A stretch of DNA of 24,428 bases from the NCBI GenBank assembly GCA_017548445.1, contig JAFYZZ010000050.1, forward strand, positions 1 through 24,428. The letters are read 5' to 3'. This document shows, in pieces, positions 16,154 to 24,228 of this stretch (positions within the stretch are counted from its first letter, which is position 1; each line of letters starts with the position of its first letter). Below the pieces are notes generated by a model that worked only from the letters and a program-made list of their open reading frames with translations, had not been told where the DNA came from and ran no database searches. This stretch comes from Bacteroidales bacterium (GTDB lineage: Bacteria; Bacteroidota; Bacteroidia; Bacteroidales; UBA932). The translations under genes and the position numbers were made by a program.

Positions 16154-17806
16154 ATGCTCAAAATCTTCTGCAAAAACACCGGGACTTTCCAGGAATTCCA
16201 GGAAGGGACCACGCTGCTGGAAATGCTTCCGGCATTTGAGTTCGAACGGCCTTACGACATCCTCTCCGCCAAGGTGAACAATGTCTCCGAGGGCCTGAAG
16301 TTCCGTGTTTTCAACAACCGGGACGTCGAATTCCTCGATTTCCGGTCCTACAGCGGACGAAACGTCTACTGCCGCTCGCTCAGTTTCCTGCTGTGCAAGG
16401 CTGCGCGCGACCTCTTCCCCGACTACAAGATCGCCCTGCGCCGGCCCATTTCCAAGGGCTATTTCTGCCACGTGGAAAAACCGGACGGCACGGAAGTGAC
16501 GATGGAGGAGGTCTCGAAGATCAAGGAGCATATGCAGGAGCTCGTCACGCGGGACATCCCCTTCCGGCGCCACGAGGTGCAGACCTCCGAGGCCATCCGC
16601 ATCTTCAAGAAACTCGGCTACGAAGACAAGGTGAAGTTGCTGCGCACCTGCGGCGACGTCTATATCACCTACTACACGCTGCAGGACACCGCAGACTATT
16701 ACTACGACGCGCTGGTGCCCAGTACCGGCCTGCTCAAGGTGTGGGACCTGCTCCCCTACCGCGGCGGGATGCTGCTGCGCGTGCCGGACCGTCACGCGCC
16801 CGAGGGGCTGGCGCCCTTCTTCGAGCAGCCCAAGACCTTCGACATCTTTACGGAGACGCTGCGCTGGAACCGCATTATGGGCCTGGGCAACGTGGGCGAC
16901 GTGAACTGCGCCTGCCTGGAAGGGAAGGCGTCCGATATGATCCAGATTTCCGAGGCGCTGCAGGAGAAGAAGATCGTCCAGATCGCCGAGGAAATCGAAC
17001 GCCGCCACCAGGGCGAGAATCCGGTGCGCATCGTGCTGATCACGGGCCCTACCAGCAGCGGCAAGAGCACGTTCTGCAAGCGCCTGAGCATCCAGCTGAT
17101 GGCCTGTGGCCTGCACCCGGTCTCCTTCTCCACGGACGACTATTTCGTGAACCGGCTGGACACCCCCAAGTTCCCCGACGGAACCTACGATTTCGACAAC
17201 TTCGAGACGGTGGACCACGACTACCTGCAGGAGGACGTCCTGCAGCTGCTGGCCGGAGAAGAGGTGGAGGTGCCCGAGTATAACTTCGTGACAGGCAAGC
17301 GGGAATTCAACGGCAAGAAGCTCCAGCTGGACGACCGCTCCGTCCTGCTGGTGGAAGGCATCCACGCCCTGAATCCGCTGCTGACCAACCTGGTGCCGGA
17401 GAGCGCCAAGTTCCGCATCTTCATCAATACCGTCACGAGCATCTCGCTGGACGACCACAACTGCATCCCCACCAGCGACAACCGCCTGCTGCGCCGCATC
17501 GTGCGCGACTTCAACAAGGGAGCCTATACGGCGCGCGAGACCATCTCCAACTGGCCCAACGTCCGCCGGGCGGAGGTCAAGTGGATCTATCCCTACCAGG
17601 AGACGGCCGACGTCATCTTCAATTCCGCCTACCTGGCCGAGTTCGCCGTCCTGCGCACCCACGCGGAGCGCATCCTCGCCACGGTGCCGAAGAACTGCCC
17701 GGAGTACGGCGAGGCGCACCGCCTGCTGATGTTCCTGCACTATTTCGTGCCCGTGTCCGACAAGGAACTTCCGCCCACCTCCCTCATCCGGAGTTTCATC
17801 GACTAA
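16154..17806 (+). CDS. uridine-kinase-like nucleoside kinase fused to TGS and ThrRS-type SAD domains
   Basis: Probably phosphorylates a nucleoside such as uridine or cytidine. The 550-residue protein has three parts. Residues 1-65 resemble a TGS domain. Residues 75-260 resemble the second additional domain of threonyl-tRNA synthetase, with no aminoacylation core after it. Residues 285-490 are a P-loop kinase of the PRK/uridine kinase family: Walker A ITGPTSSGKST (296-306), STDDYFV (326-332), and the lid and base region ending VLLVEGIHALN (about 407-417). This fusion is found across Bacteroidota and Firmicutes and is generally annotated nucleoside kinase; the role of the synthetase-derived part is not established. 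Its divergence from the permease/upp operon supports pyrimidine salvage. The stop is 6 nt before the next gene. Confidence 0.88.
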   Translation: MLKIFCKNTGTFQEFQEGTTLLEMLPAFEFERPYDILSAKVNNVSEGLKFRVFNNRDVEFLDFRSYSGRNVYCRSLSFLLCKAARDLFPDYKIALRRPISKGYFCHVEKPDGTEVTMEEVSKIKEHMQELVTRDIPFRRHEVQTSEAIRIFKKLGYEDKVKLLRTCGDVYITYYTLQDTADYYYDALVPSTGLLKVWDLLPYRGGMLLRVPDRHAPEGLAPFFEQPKTFDIFTETLRWNRIMGLGNVGDVNCACLEGKASDMIQISEALQEKKIVQIAEEIERRHQGENPVRIVLITGPTSSGKSTFCKRLSIQLMACGLHPVSFSTDDYFVNRLDTPKFPDGTYDFDNFETVDHDYLQEDVLQLLAGEEVEVPEYNFVTGKREFNGKKLQLDDRSVLLVEGIHALNPLLTNLVPESAKFRIFINTVTSISLDDHNCIPTSDNRLLRRIVRDFNKGAYTARETISNWPNVRRAEVKWIYPYQETADVIFNSAYLAEFAVLRTHAERILATVPKNCPEYGEAHRLLMFLHYFVPVSDKELPPTSLIRSFID

Positions 17807-17812
17807 GGGGCT

Positions 17813-18310
17813 ATGTTCGTCCTTCCGGATTCCTTCGACCCTGCCGAGCGCGGAGAACGCGCCCGGAGCTTCTTCCAGGAGGGTTACAACTGCTGCCAGG
17901 CCGTCCTGCTGGCTTTCGCCGACATCCTCGAGTCGAACCGCCTGGCCGGCGAGGAACTGCTGAAGACCGTCGGCGCCGGATTCGGCGGCGGTTTCGGCCG
18001 GATGCGCGAAGCGTGCGGCGCCTTCAGCGCCTGCACGATGCTCGCCGGCTTCATCCGCCCGGCCGTTACACCCGGAATGGAAGAGCGCAAGGCCAACTAC
18101 GCCCTCGTGCAGGAACTGGCGGGATCGTTCAAGGAGCGGAACGGAGGCAGCATCATCTGCGGGGAACTGCTCGGCCTGCGGGAGCGCCGGCCGGAAGGGC
18201 CGGAACCTTCGGCCCGGACGCAGGAGTATTACCGGAAACGGCCCTGCCCCGAAATCGTCTTCAACGCAGCGACGCTCGTCGCGGAGAAAATGAAAGAAGC
18301 AGCCCGGTAA
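17813..18310 (+). CDS. C_GCAxxG_C_C family protein (redox/metal-binding, function unknown)
   Basis: The 165-residue protein carries the Cys pattern of the C_GCAxxG_C_C family: YNCCQAV (25-31), the glycine-rich GAGFGGGFGRM followed by ACGAFSACTM (about 68-77), and a later SIICGELLG (about 119-127). Family members are small cytosolic proteins thought to bind a metal or Fe-S centre; no reaction is established. The ATG at 17813 lies 6 nt after the kinase stop, so the two are probably cotranscribed. The gene ends inside the left half of a strong terminator hairpin. It faces the GGGtGRT operon, another set of Cys-rich proteins of unknown role. Confidence 0.82.
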   Translation: MFVLPDSFDPAERGERARSFFQEGYNCCQAVLLAFADILESNRLAGEELLKTVGAGFGGGFGRMREACGAFSACTMLAGFIRPAVTPGMEERKANYALVQELAGSFKERNGGSIICGELLGLRERRPEGPEPSARTQEYYRKRPCPEIVFNAATLVAEKMKEAAR

Positions 18311-18325
18311 GGCTGCTTCTTTTTT
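18293..18325. terminator. intrinsic terminator, probably bidirectional
   Basis: A 12-bp perfect stem (AAAGAAGCAGCC with GGCTGCTTCTTT) with loop CGGTAA is followed by a T-tract on the plus strand. The stop codon TAA of the upstream gene lies in the loop. On the minus strand TTTCATTTT follows, serving the convergent GGGtGRT gene. A second small hairpin, TTCGCC/GGCGAA (18331-18350), sits next to that gene's stop. Confidence 0.9.
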
Positions 18326-18351
18326 CGTCATTCGCCTATGGATCGGCGAAC

Positions 18352-19347
18352 CTACATCGCCTGGGCGACCGCCACCGCGACGGCGACCGTCGCGCCGACC
18401 ATCGGGTTGTTGCCCATTCCCAGGAAGCCCATCATCTCCACGTGCGCAGGCACGGAGGAGGAACCGGCGAACTGCGCGTCGGAATGCATACGGCCCAGGG
18501 TGTCGGTCATACCGTAGGAGGCGGGACCGGCGGCCATATTGTCCGGGTGCAGGGTACGGCCGGTGCCGCCGCCGGAAGCCACGGAAAAGTACTTCTTGCC
18601 CGCGAGGACACGCTCTTTCTTGTACGTGCCGGCCACGGGGTGCTGGAAGCGCGTGGGGTTGGTGGAGTTGCCGGTGATGGAGATGTCCACGTTCTCGTGC
18701 CAGTTGATGGCCACGCCCTCGCGGACGTCGTCGGCACCGTAGCAGCGCACGCCGCCGCGGACACCGTCGGAATACCTCTTCTCGCTGACGATGTTCAGCT
18801 TGCCGGTGGCATAGTCGAACTGGGTCTGCACGTAGGTGAAGCCGTTGATGCGGGAGATGATCTTGGCGGCGTCCTTGCCGAGACCGTTCAGGATGACGCG
18901 AAGCGGTTTCTGGCGCACCTTGTTGGCCATTTCGGCGATCTTGATGGCGCCTTCGGCAGCGGCATAGGACTCGTGGCCGGCCAGGAAGGCGAAGCACTCG
19001 GTCTCCTCGGAGAGGAGGCGGGCGGCGAGGTTACCGTGGCCGAGACCGACCTTGCGGTCGTCAGCGACGGAACCGGGGATGCAGAAGGCCTGGAGACCCT
19101 CGCCGATGGCCTCGGCGGCCTCGGCGGCGCTCTTCACGCCCTTCTTGATGGCGATGGCGGCGCCCACGACATAAGCCCACTTTGCATTCTCAAAGCAGAT
19201 TTTCTGGGTGTCCTCGCACATCTTGTACGGGTCGATACCCTTCGCATCGCAGATGGCCTTGGCCTCGTCGATGTCCTTGATACCGTATTTGTTGAGAGCT
19301 GCATTGATCTGATCGATGCGACGCTCGTAGCTTTCGAAAAGTGCCAT
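18352..19347 (-). CDS. GGGtGRT protein (conserved, function unknown)
   Basis: The 331-residue protein carries the family's name motif SGGGTGRT (258-265), followed by LHPDNMAAGPASYGM. An N-terminal helical part (1-55) holds Cys33, Cys44 and Cys51; further Cys are at 89, 118 and 202. There is no signal peptide, and the C-terminus is an Ala/Val helix. Family members are conserved in anaerobes and are regularly paired with a NifU-like protein, as here (6-nt gap). That pairing suggests a role in binding or handling a metal cluster or cofactor, but no function is established. The ATG at 19347 follows the upstream stop closely, which supports the start. Confidence 0.85.
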   Translation of the reverse strand: MALFESYERRIDQINAALNKYGIKDIDEAKAICDAKGIDPYKMCEDTQKICFENAKWAYVVGAAIAIKKGVKSAAEAAEAIGEGLQAFCIPGSVADDRKVGLGHGNLAARLLSEETECFAFLAGHESYAAAEGAIKIAEMANKVRQKPLRVILNGLGKDAAKIISRINGFTYVQTQFDYATGKLNIVSEKRYSDGVRGGVRCYGADDVREGVAINWHENVDISITGNSTNPTRFQHPVAGTYKKERVLAGKKYFSVASGGGTGRTLHPDNMAAGPASYGMTDTLGRMHSDAQFAGSSSVPAHVEMMGFLGMGNNPMVGATVAVAVAVAQAM

Positions 19348-19353
19348 AACCTC

Positions 19354-20046
19354 TTACTCTTTACGGGGATCGATATATTTCACAGCATCCTTGAAGCGGC
19401 CGTAGGTGCCCTTGGCCTTCTCGATGGCCTCGGGACCGGTGGCGCCGGCTTTGAGAGCATCCATAAGCTTGCCCAGGTTGACAAACTCATAACCGATGAC
19501 CTCGTTGTCTTCGTCGAGGGCCATACGGGTGCAGTAACCTTCCGTCATTTCGAGGTAACGGGAACCCTTGAGCTTGGTGCCGTACATCGTACCCACCTGG
19601 CTGCGGAGGTTCTTGCCAAGGTCCTCGAGGGAACCGCCGACGGGCAGACCGCCCTCGGAGAAAGCGGACTGGGTGCGGCCGTAGACGATCTGGAGGAAGA
19701 GCTCGCGCATCGCCGTGTTGATGGCGTCGCAGACGAGGTCGGTGTTCAGAGCCTCGAGCAGGGTCTTGCCCGGAAGGATCTCGGAAGCCATAGCGGCGGA
19801 GTGTGTCATACCGGAGCAACCGAGGGTCTCGACGAGGGCCTCCTCGATGATGCCGTCCTTGACGTTGAGGGTGAGTTTGCAGCATCCCTGCTGCGGGGCG
19901 CACCAGCCGATACCGTGGGTAAGGCCGGATATGTCCTTGATTTCTTTTGCGTGCACCCACTTCCCTTCCTCGGGGATAGGTGCATTGGCGTGATTGGCGC
20001 CTTTAGCAACGCAGCACATCTGCTGCACTTCTTTGGTGTAGATCAT
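19354..20046 (-). CDS. NifU/IscU-like iron-sulfur scaffold-related protein
   Basis: The 230-residue protein has an IscU-like core: CCKLTLNVKDGIIEEA (55-70), then TLGCSGMTHSAAMASEILPG (74-93), which aligns with the IscU block around its second cluster-binding Cys, then VCDAINTAM (105-113). All three cluster-ligand positions therefore appear kept (Cys55 or 56, Cys77, Cys106). Extra Cys are at 11, 12, 49 and 152, and the C-terminal half (115-230) is an extension absent from IscU. It is paired with the GGGtGRT gene, not with iscS, hscA or fdx. It could be a dedicated scaffold, or a cluster-binding enzyme subunit. The TAATTTTG promoter at 20086-20093 supports the ATG at 20046. Confidence 0.8.
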   Translation of the reverse strand: MIYTKEVQQMCCVAKGANHANAPIPEEGKWVHAKEIKDISGLTHGIGWCAPQQGCCKLTLNVKDGIIEEALVETLGCSGMTHSAAMASEILPGKTLLEALNTDLVCDAINTAMRELFLQIVYGRTQSAFSEGGLPVGGSLEDLGKNLRSQVGTMYGTKLKGSRYLEMTEGYCTRMALDEDNEVIGYEFVNLGKLMDALKAGATGPEAIEKAKGTYGRFKDAVKYIDPRKE

Positions 20047-20071
20047 ATTTGAAATATGGAATTAGAAACTA

Positions 20072-21091
20072 TCATTTCAATTCTGCAAAATTAGCAATTC
20101 CGTCGCAATTTATCAAGTTATATTTCCGCGTGCCCAGGCCGATCTTCTCGGCGTGCTCCACGATGTGGATGCCGTGACGCGAGGTGATGCGCTCCTTGAG
20201 CGCCTCGGCGCTGTCGCCCTCCTTGTCTTCATAATTGAAAACGAGGTCTACGCAGGCCTGGTCCAGAGCAACGGGATCCAGACTGGAAAGGATTCCTATG
20301 TCGTGCATCTCCGGATCAGCCGGGGCGCCGTCGCAGTCACAATCCACTGACAGGTTATTCATTACATTGATATACAGTATTTTCCCTTTACCCATATAAT
20401 CTTCCACTGCAGCCGCACAGTTGGCCATACATTCGTGGAAGGCGTCGTGGCTGTGTGTGATGGCCACCCAGTCCGCCGCCTCAAGGCCGGCGCCTTCTTC
20501 GATGACGGTGGACATCAGCAGCGCGTTGAAGTCGTCGATGTTCTCCGCCTTGCCGGTGGAATGCTGATAGCACTTGCCGCCTTGCGAGGAGACGCCGATG
20601 CTCTGGTTCTTCAGCACGCCGCCGAAACCTCCCATCACGTGGCCTTTGAAATGGGCGAGGTTGATCATAAAGTCGTAGTTCTGTAGATGGCTGCCCACGA
20701 TGTCGTACTTGAGGTAGGTCGTGTCGCGCACCGGGATGCGCATCTCCCCTTCCGCGTCCATCACATCGAAGGGTGCGATGTCCAGGAAACCGTGGTCGCG
20801 CGCCGCCTGGAGGTGTTCCTCCGTCGTGCCGCGCAGTCCGCCGTAGGCCGTATTGCATTCCACGATGGTGCCGTTCACCTTGCGGACCAGTGGGGCGATG
20901 AGTTCCGGTTTGAGGTAATTGTGGCCGCCGGGCTCGCCGGAGCTGATTTTTACGGCCACGCGGCCTTCGGCGGGAATGCCGAGGATTTCATACATCCGGA
21001 TGAGGGATTCGGGGGTAATCTCCGTGGTCATATACACGGTGGCCGGTTTTTGCGTATCCGGCTTGCAGGCGGTGCGTCCAAGGAAAGACAT
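20072..21091 (-). CDS. DUF362 domain-containing protein
   Basis: The 339-residue protein has the DUF362 pattern: AVKISSGEPGGHNYLKPEL (about 38-56), NLAHFKGHVMGGFGGVLKN (about 146-164), then ILYINVMNNLSVDCDCDG and SSLDPVALDQACVDLV in the C-terminal third. DUF362 proteins are often fused to a 2[4Fe-4S] ferredoxin domain; no CxxCxxC motif is seen here, so this is the ferredoxin-less form. There is no signal peptide. The function is unknown. The frame is open far upstream to 21523, inside mnmE; the ATG at 21091 fits the divergent gap and a -7-like TATATTTA (21117-21110). A second ATG at 21031 is possible. It lies 25 nt upstream of the NifU-like gene on the same strand. Confidence 0.82.
   Translation of the reverse strand: MSFLGRTACKPDTQKPATVYMTTEITPESLIRMYEILGIPAEGRVAVKISSGEPGGHNYLKPELIAPLVRKVNGTIVECNTAYGGLRGTTEEHLQAARDHGFLDIAPFDVMDAEGEMRIPVRDTTYLKYDIVGSHLQNYDFMINLAHFKGHVMGGFGGVLKNQSIGVSSQGGKCYQHSTGKAENIDDFNALLMSTVIEEGAGLEAADWVAITHSHDAFHECMANCAAAVEDYMGKGKILYINVMNNLSVDCDCDGAPADPEMHDIGILSSLDPVALDQACVDLVFNYEDKEGDSAEALKERITSRHGIHIVEHAEKIGLGTRKYNLINCDGIANFAELK
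20086..20093 (-). promoter_or_regulatory. -7 element TAATTTTG of the NifU-like/GGGtGRT operon
   Basis: The minus strand reads TAATTTTG, 39 nt before the ATG at 20046, with TTG (20116-20114) 20 nt upstream. It lies within the last codons of the DUF362 gene, so the pair can be expressed with or without it. Confidence 0.7.
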
Positions 21092-21145
21092 AATGATATT
21101 ATTGATGGGTAAATATACGCAGGTTTTTTGTAAATTCGCAGTCCG

Positions 21146-22549
21146 ATGGCGAACTATTCCGATACAATCTGCGCTCCGGCGACCCCCGTCGGCGGAGGTG
21201 CCGTTTCCGTGATACGCATCAGCGGACAGGAGGCGCTTGCCGTTACGGACCGCGTCGTTTCCTTCAGACGGGGTGACGCGTCCTCCGCTCCAGGATATTC
21301 GCTGAAATACGGGACTGTACCCGGGCTCGACGACGTGCTCGTCTCCATCTTTCGCGCCCCGCATTCCTATACGGGAGAAGACGCCGCGGAGATATCCTGC
21401 CACGCTTCCCCTTTCATCGTAAGCTCCTTGCTGGACCGGCTGACCGAAGCGGGCTGCCGACTGGCAGACCCGGGCGAATTTACCCAGCGAGCATTCCTGA
21501 ATGGCAAGATGGATCTTGCACAAGCAGAAGCGGTTGCAGATATTATTTCATCTACGACTTCAGCACAGCACCGGGTCGCGATGAACCAGTTGCGCGGTGG
21601 GTATTCCCAGGAACTCCGGGGCCTGCGCAGACAATTGCTGGAACTTACCGCCTTGATGGAGCTGGAACTCGATTTCAGTGAAGAAGACGTGGAGTTCGCG
21701 GACCGTACACGGCTGCGGGAACTGCTGGACACGGCCTGCTCGCACTGCCGGCAACTGGCCGATTCCTTCAGGCTGGGCAACGCAATCCGGAACGGGGTTC
21801 CCGTCGCGATTGTCGGCGCCCCCAACAGCGGCAAGAGCACCCTGCTTAACGCGCTGCTCCGCGACGACCGCGCCATCGTGTCCGAAATCCCGGGAACGAC
21901 ACGCGACACGGTCGAGGAAACCTACGTGCTGGACGGCGTACTTTTCCGCTTCATCGACACCGCCGGAATCCGGGCGTCATCCGATGAGATCGAACGGCTC
22001 GGAATCGAACGGACCTACCGGAAAATCTCCGAGGCGGACATCGTTCTCGGGGTTATTGACGGCACGAAGGCCGACTCGGAAGCGACCATCGGATCGGCTG
22101 TCCAGGACATCGCCGCTCGCATCGATTTTGACCGGCAAAAACTGTTGATTTTGCTGAACAAAACGGACATTTTAGGGGTTAACAATCTTGTTAAAAATGT
22201 CAACTTTTTTGTTTTATTACCTGATTATCAAGGTGAAGAGATTTCCGTATTAGCAATCTCCGCCAAGACCGGTTCCGGACTTGAAAATCTGCGTTCCAAG
22301 CTCGTTTCCGCCGTGGGGCCGACCGCTTTTGAAAGCACTTTGGTGACCAACGCCCGCCACGCGCAAGCCCTCCGTTCAGCTGCCGAATCGCTCTCCGTCG
22401 TCAGCGACGGGCTCGACCAAAACATCCCCTCCGACCTCCTTGCCGAAGATCTCCGCGCCGCCCTCGCCTCCCTCGGTTCCATCACCGGCGAAATCACCAC
22501 CGACGAAGTCCTCGGAGAGATCTTCTCGCGATTCTGCATCGGCAAGTAA
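21146..22549 (+). CDS. mnmE: tRNA uridine-5-carboxymethylaminomethyl modification GTPase MnmE
   Basis: With MnmG it modifies the wobble uridine of certain tRNAs. Of its 467 residues the N-terminal folate-binding domain covers 1-120 and the helical domain comes next. The inserted G domain has G1 GAPNSGKS (224-231), G2 GTTRDT (250-255), G3 DTAG (271-274) and G4 NKTD (338-341). The helical domain ends with the catalytic Cys motif FCIGK (463-467). The length is usual. A patch of about 120 bp (22141-22260) between G4 and the SAK motif is strikingly AT-rich and contains a perfect dyad, though the frame is intact. The start is the ATG at 21146, 7 nt after a -7-like TAAATTCG (21131-21138). Confidence 0.97.
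   Translation: MANYSDTICAPATPVGGGAVSVIRISGQEALAVTDRVVSFRRGDASSAPGYSLKYGTVPGLDDVLVSIFRAPHSYTGEDAAEISCHASPFIVSSLLDRLTEAGCRLADPGEFTQRAFLNGKMDLAQAEAVADIISSTTSAQHRVAMNQLRGGYSQELRGLRRQLLELTALMELELDFSEEDVEFADRTRLRELLDTACSHCRQLADSFRLGNAIRNGVPVAIVGAPNSGKSTLLNALLRDDRAIVSEIPGTTRDTVEETYVLDGVLFRFIDTAGIRASSDEIERLGIERTYRKISEADIVLGVIDGTKADSEATIGSAVQDIAARIDFDRQKLLILLNKTDILGVNNLVKNVNFFVLLPDYQGEEISVLAISAKTGSGLENLRSKLVSAVGPTAFESTLVTNARHAQALRSAAESLSVVSDGLDQNIPSDLLAEDLRAALASLGSITGEITTDEVLGEIFSRFCIGK
22179..22194. repeat. perfect inverted repeat TTAACAA-TC-TTGTTAA inside mnmE
   Basis: Seven-base perfect arms with a two-base centre, lying in the AT-rich patch that encodes residues just after the NKTD motif. GTTAAC and GTCAAC elements repeat nearby. 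Confidence 0.5.
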
Positions 22550-22571
22550 ATACCCTATAATCAATTTGTTA

Positions 22572-22594
22572 CGAGTTCTGCAAAACTCGATTTT
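22572..22594 (+). terminator. weak terminator after mnmE
   Basis: The 6-bp stem CGAGTT/AACTCG with a 6-nt loop is followed by ATTTT, 22 nt after the mnmE stop. The U-tract is short, so efficiency is doubtful. Confidence 0.45.
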
Positions 22595-22640
22595 GTGTGA
22601 CAAAACTAGCTGAAAAGAACTCTTCTCCCCCTTTCGGATC

Positions 22641-22680
22641 AAAAGAAAATAACCCCGGCAATCCTACTGGACTGTCGGGG
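22641..22680 (-). terminator. intrinsic terminator of the merR-gyrI operon
   Basis: On the minus strand CCCCGACA pairs with TGCCGGGG (one G-U pair) around a 12-nt loop, followed by TTATTTTCTTTT. It lies 26 nt after the stop of the GyrI-like gene. Confidence 0.8.
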
Positions 22681-22706
22681 CCTATTCATTTCGATAAACA
22701 GGGAAT

Positions 22707-23330
22707 TTAACGTATAGGATAGCGGATAACCGTCTTCAGCGTATCTGCCGACGTCTTCCTCGGGTCACCAAGATAGATCTCGTGATGCCGGCGGACATCA
22801 TCAATGGCAATCTGGTATCCTTGGCTTCGGGCATACTCCACCATCTCTTTTATCGTAGCCGGTTCATCGTCATAAGAGCCGATGTGCAGGCATTGCACGC
22901 ACAGGCCCTCATTATAAGGGAAGAACTCCACCTGCGAGAAGTCCATCTTTTTCTTCCGGGTCGCTTCGCTGATGGCCCAGTGAACATCTTTCTCCATAAT
23001 GAAATCGGGCAGCCGAATCATCGAGATGAAACAGAATCCGTCCTTGTTTGCATAGTCAATCTCGCCGTCCTCCGCCCACCACAGGCCTTCGAGTGGCGGC
23101 ACGACATACTCAAAGAAGCCCTCGATCCGATAATCGCTCTTGTAACTCATCTTCAACGTGTATGCGATGCCATAGAGCTGCTCTAGAGCCTGTTTGTACG
23201 CGCCTCCCTCCTCGTTCGGGTTGCCCTTGCCGCGGACAGCCAGGTAGTTTATGATAGGCATCTCCACGATTGCAGGTTTAGTCGCCGGGAGATAAAACTC
23301 CTTAAACTCCTTTTTGAAATCAAATGCCAT
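22707..23330 (-). CDS. stand-alone GyrI-like domain protein
   Basis: The 207-residue soluble protein begins FDFKKEFKEFYLP and has the GyrI-like small-molecule-binding pattern seen in stand-alone members (PIINYLAVRGKGNP, EGLWWAED, EVEFFPYNEGLCVQCLHIGSYDDE). The family relates to the ligand-binding half of MerR-type regulators and to DNA gyrase inhibitor proteins; it binds small aromatic or cationic compounds in known cases. It follows a MerR-GyrI regulator by 5 nt, so one transcript makes both a sensor and a soluble binding protein of the same fold. A role in sequestering or hydrolysing a xenobiotic is inferred only. Confidence 0.83.
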   Translation of the reverse strand: MAFDFKKEFKEFYLPATKPAIVEMPIINYLAVRGKGNPNEEGGAYKQALEQLYGIAYTLKMSYKSDYRIEGFFEYVVPPLEGLWWAEDGEIDYANKDGFCFISMIRLPDFIMEKDVHWAISEATRKKKMDFSQVEFFPYNEGLCVQCLHIGSYDDEPATIKEMVEYARSQGYQIAIDDVRRHHEIYLGDPRKTSADTLKTVIRYPIR

Positions 23331-23335
23331 ATTGG

Positions 23336-24166
23336 TTAATTAATTGTTTTCTCCACCGGTACCTGGATGATGGTCAGCCATTTTTCGGCATCTTCCTGGT
23401 TCCACACACCATCTACGTAGCAAGCGCGAGGGGCACCGATGATGCTGTAACCCTCCTTCTCCAGATATGCAAAGAGATTCAGATAGGCCTGGTACAGGCG
23501 GTCATAAGGGCCGAAGACCTTGAGGCAGGCGGCCAGCGGAACTTCCGGAATGTCCTTGAACTGGATGATGGCAGAGTCCGTGCCTTTCTTGGTCACCTTC
23601 TCACAGTACTCGATGTCGATGTCCTGCGGTTTGTAGCCGCCGTGTTCGATGGTGTAGCAGTATCCCGGTTCCGGGCATTCACAGCCCAGGCGGGCCATTT
23701 CCGGGCCGATGACCTCATAGCAGAGGCGGCCGAGATCCTCAAAAGAAGGGATGATGGTTCGGTAGCTTGCCACGGTGATGGCGGGCAGCGCTTCGAAGTA
23801 AACTTTCTCCATTTTGTGCAATTTCTTCTGGGAAGCCACCACCGCCTTGAGCATACGCCGCCGCTCCTTGAGCACCGCCAGTTCCTCTTCGCACTTCAGG
23901 ATCTTCTGCTCCAGCGATTCTACAGAAGGGAAATGATTGTCGTCATCCCACAGGTCCCGGATTTCCTCCAGCGAGTAGCCGAGACTCTTGAGGGTTGTGA
24001 TGCTCTGGATCTTCTGCAACTGCCCCACGGCATAATAGCGGTAGCCCGTGTCTCGGTCCACAATCTCCGGTTTCAGCAGGCTAATCTCCTCGTAATGCCT
24101 GAGGGCCCTTACGGTCACCCTGCCCAGGCGGGAAAACTCCCCGATTTTCAACTTGTTTTTACCCAT
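23336..24166 (-). CDS. MerR-family transcriptional regulator with GyrI-like effector domain
   Basis: The 276-residue BmrR-like regulator has a winged helix-turn-helix (6-75: IGEFSRLGRVTVRALRHYEE, then GYRYY), a coiled-coil dimerisation helix (about 80-118) and a GyrI-like effector-binding domain (about 122-272). Such proteins untwist promoters with over-long spacers on binding a ligand, often a multidrug-type compound. The promoter upstream of its own gene has that form (TTGACT, 19 bp, TATCTT, with a dyad between), so it probably controls its own operon. No efflux pump gene is adjacent; the only partner in view is the stand-alone GyrI-like gene. The ligand is unknown. Confidence 0.9.
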   Translation of the reverse strand: MGKNKLKIGEFSRLGRVTVRALRHYEEISLLKPEIVDRDTGYRYYAVGQLQKIQSITTLKSLGYSLEEIRDLWDDDNHFPSVESLEQKILKCEEELAVLKERRRMLKAVVASQKKLHKMEKVYFEALPAITVASYRTIIPSFEDLGRLCYEVIGPEMARLGCECPEPGYCYTIEHGGYKPQDIDIEYCEKVTKKGTDSAIIQFKDIPEVPLAACLKVFGPYDRLYQAYLNLFAYLEKEGYSIIGAPRACYVDGVWNQEDAEKWLTIIQVPVEKTIN

Positions 24167-24195
24167 AACAATTGTGCACTTTTGTTATCCGGCTG

Positions 24196-24228
24196 CAAAG
24201 ATAATATATGCCGTAGGGTACGAGTCAA
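24196..24228 (-). promoter_or_regulatory. MerR-type promoter with 19-bp spacer and operator dyad
   Basis: On the minus strand TTGACT (24228-24223) is followed after 19 bp by TATCTT, which is also the -7 element TATCTTTG (24203-24196). In the spacer CGTA-GGG-TACG (24212-24222 as read on plus) is a perfect dyad. The start codon of merR lies 29 nt downstream. Confidence 0.6.

Noticed and set aside
16118..18997. A 959-codon minus-strand open frame
   Set aside because: Antisense shadow of the nucleoside kinase; composition is typical of shadow translation (His/Arg/Gly/Val-rich).
17581..20052. An 823-codon plus-strand open frame across several genes
   Set aside because: It runs through the kinase, the C_GCAxxG gene and the antisense of the GGGtGRT and NifU-like genes; GC-rich third positions keep stops out. 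No domain is visible in it.
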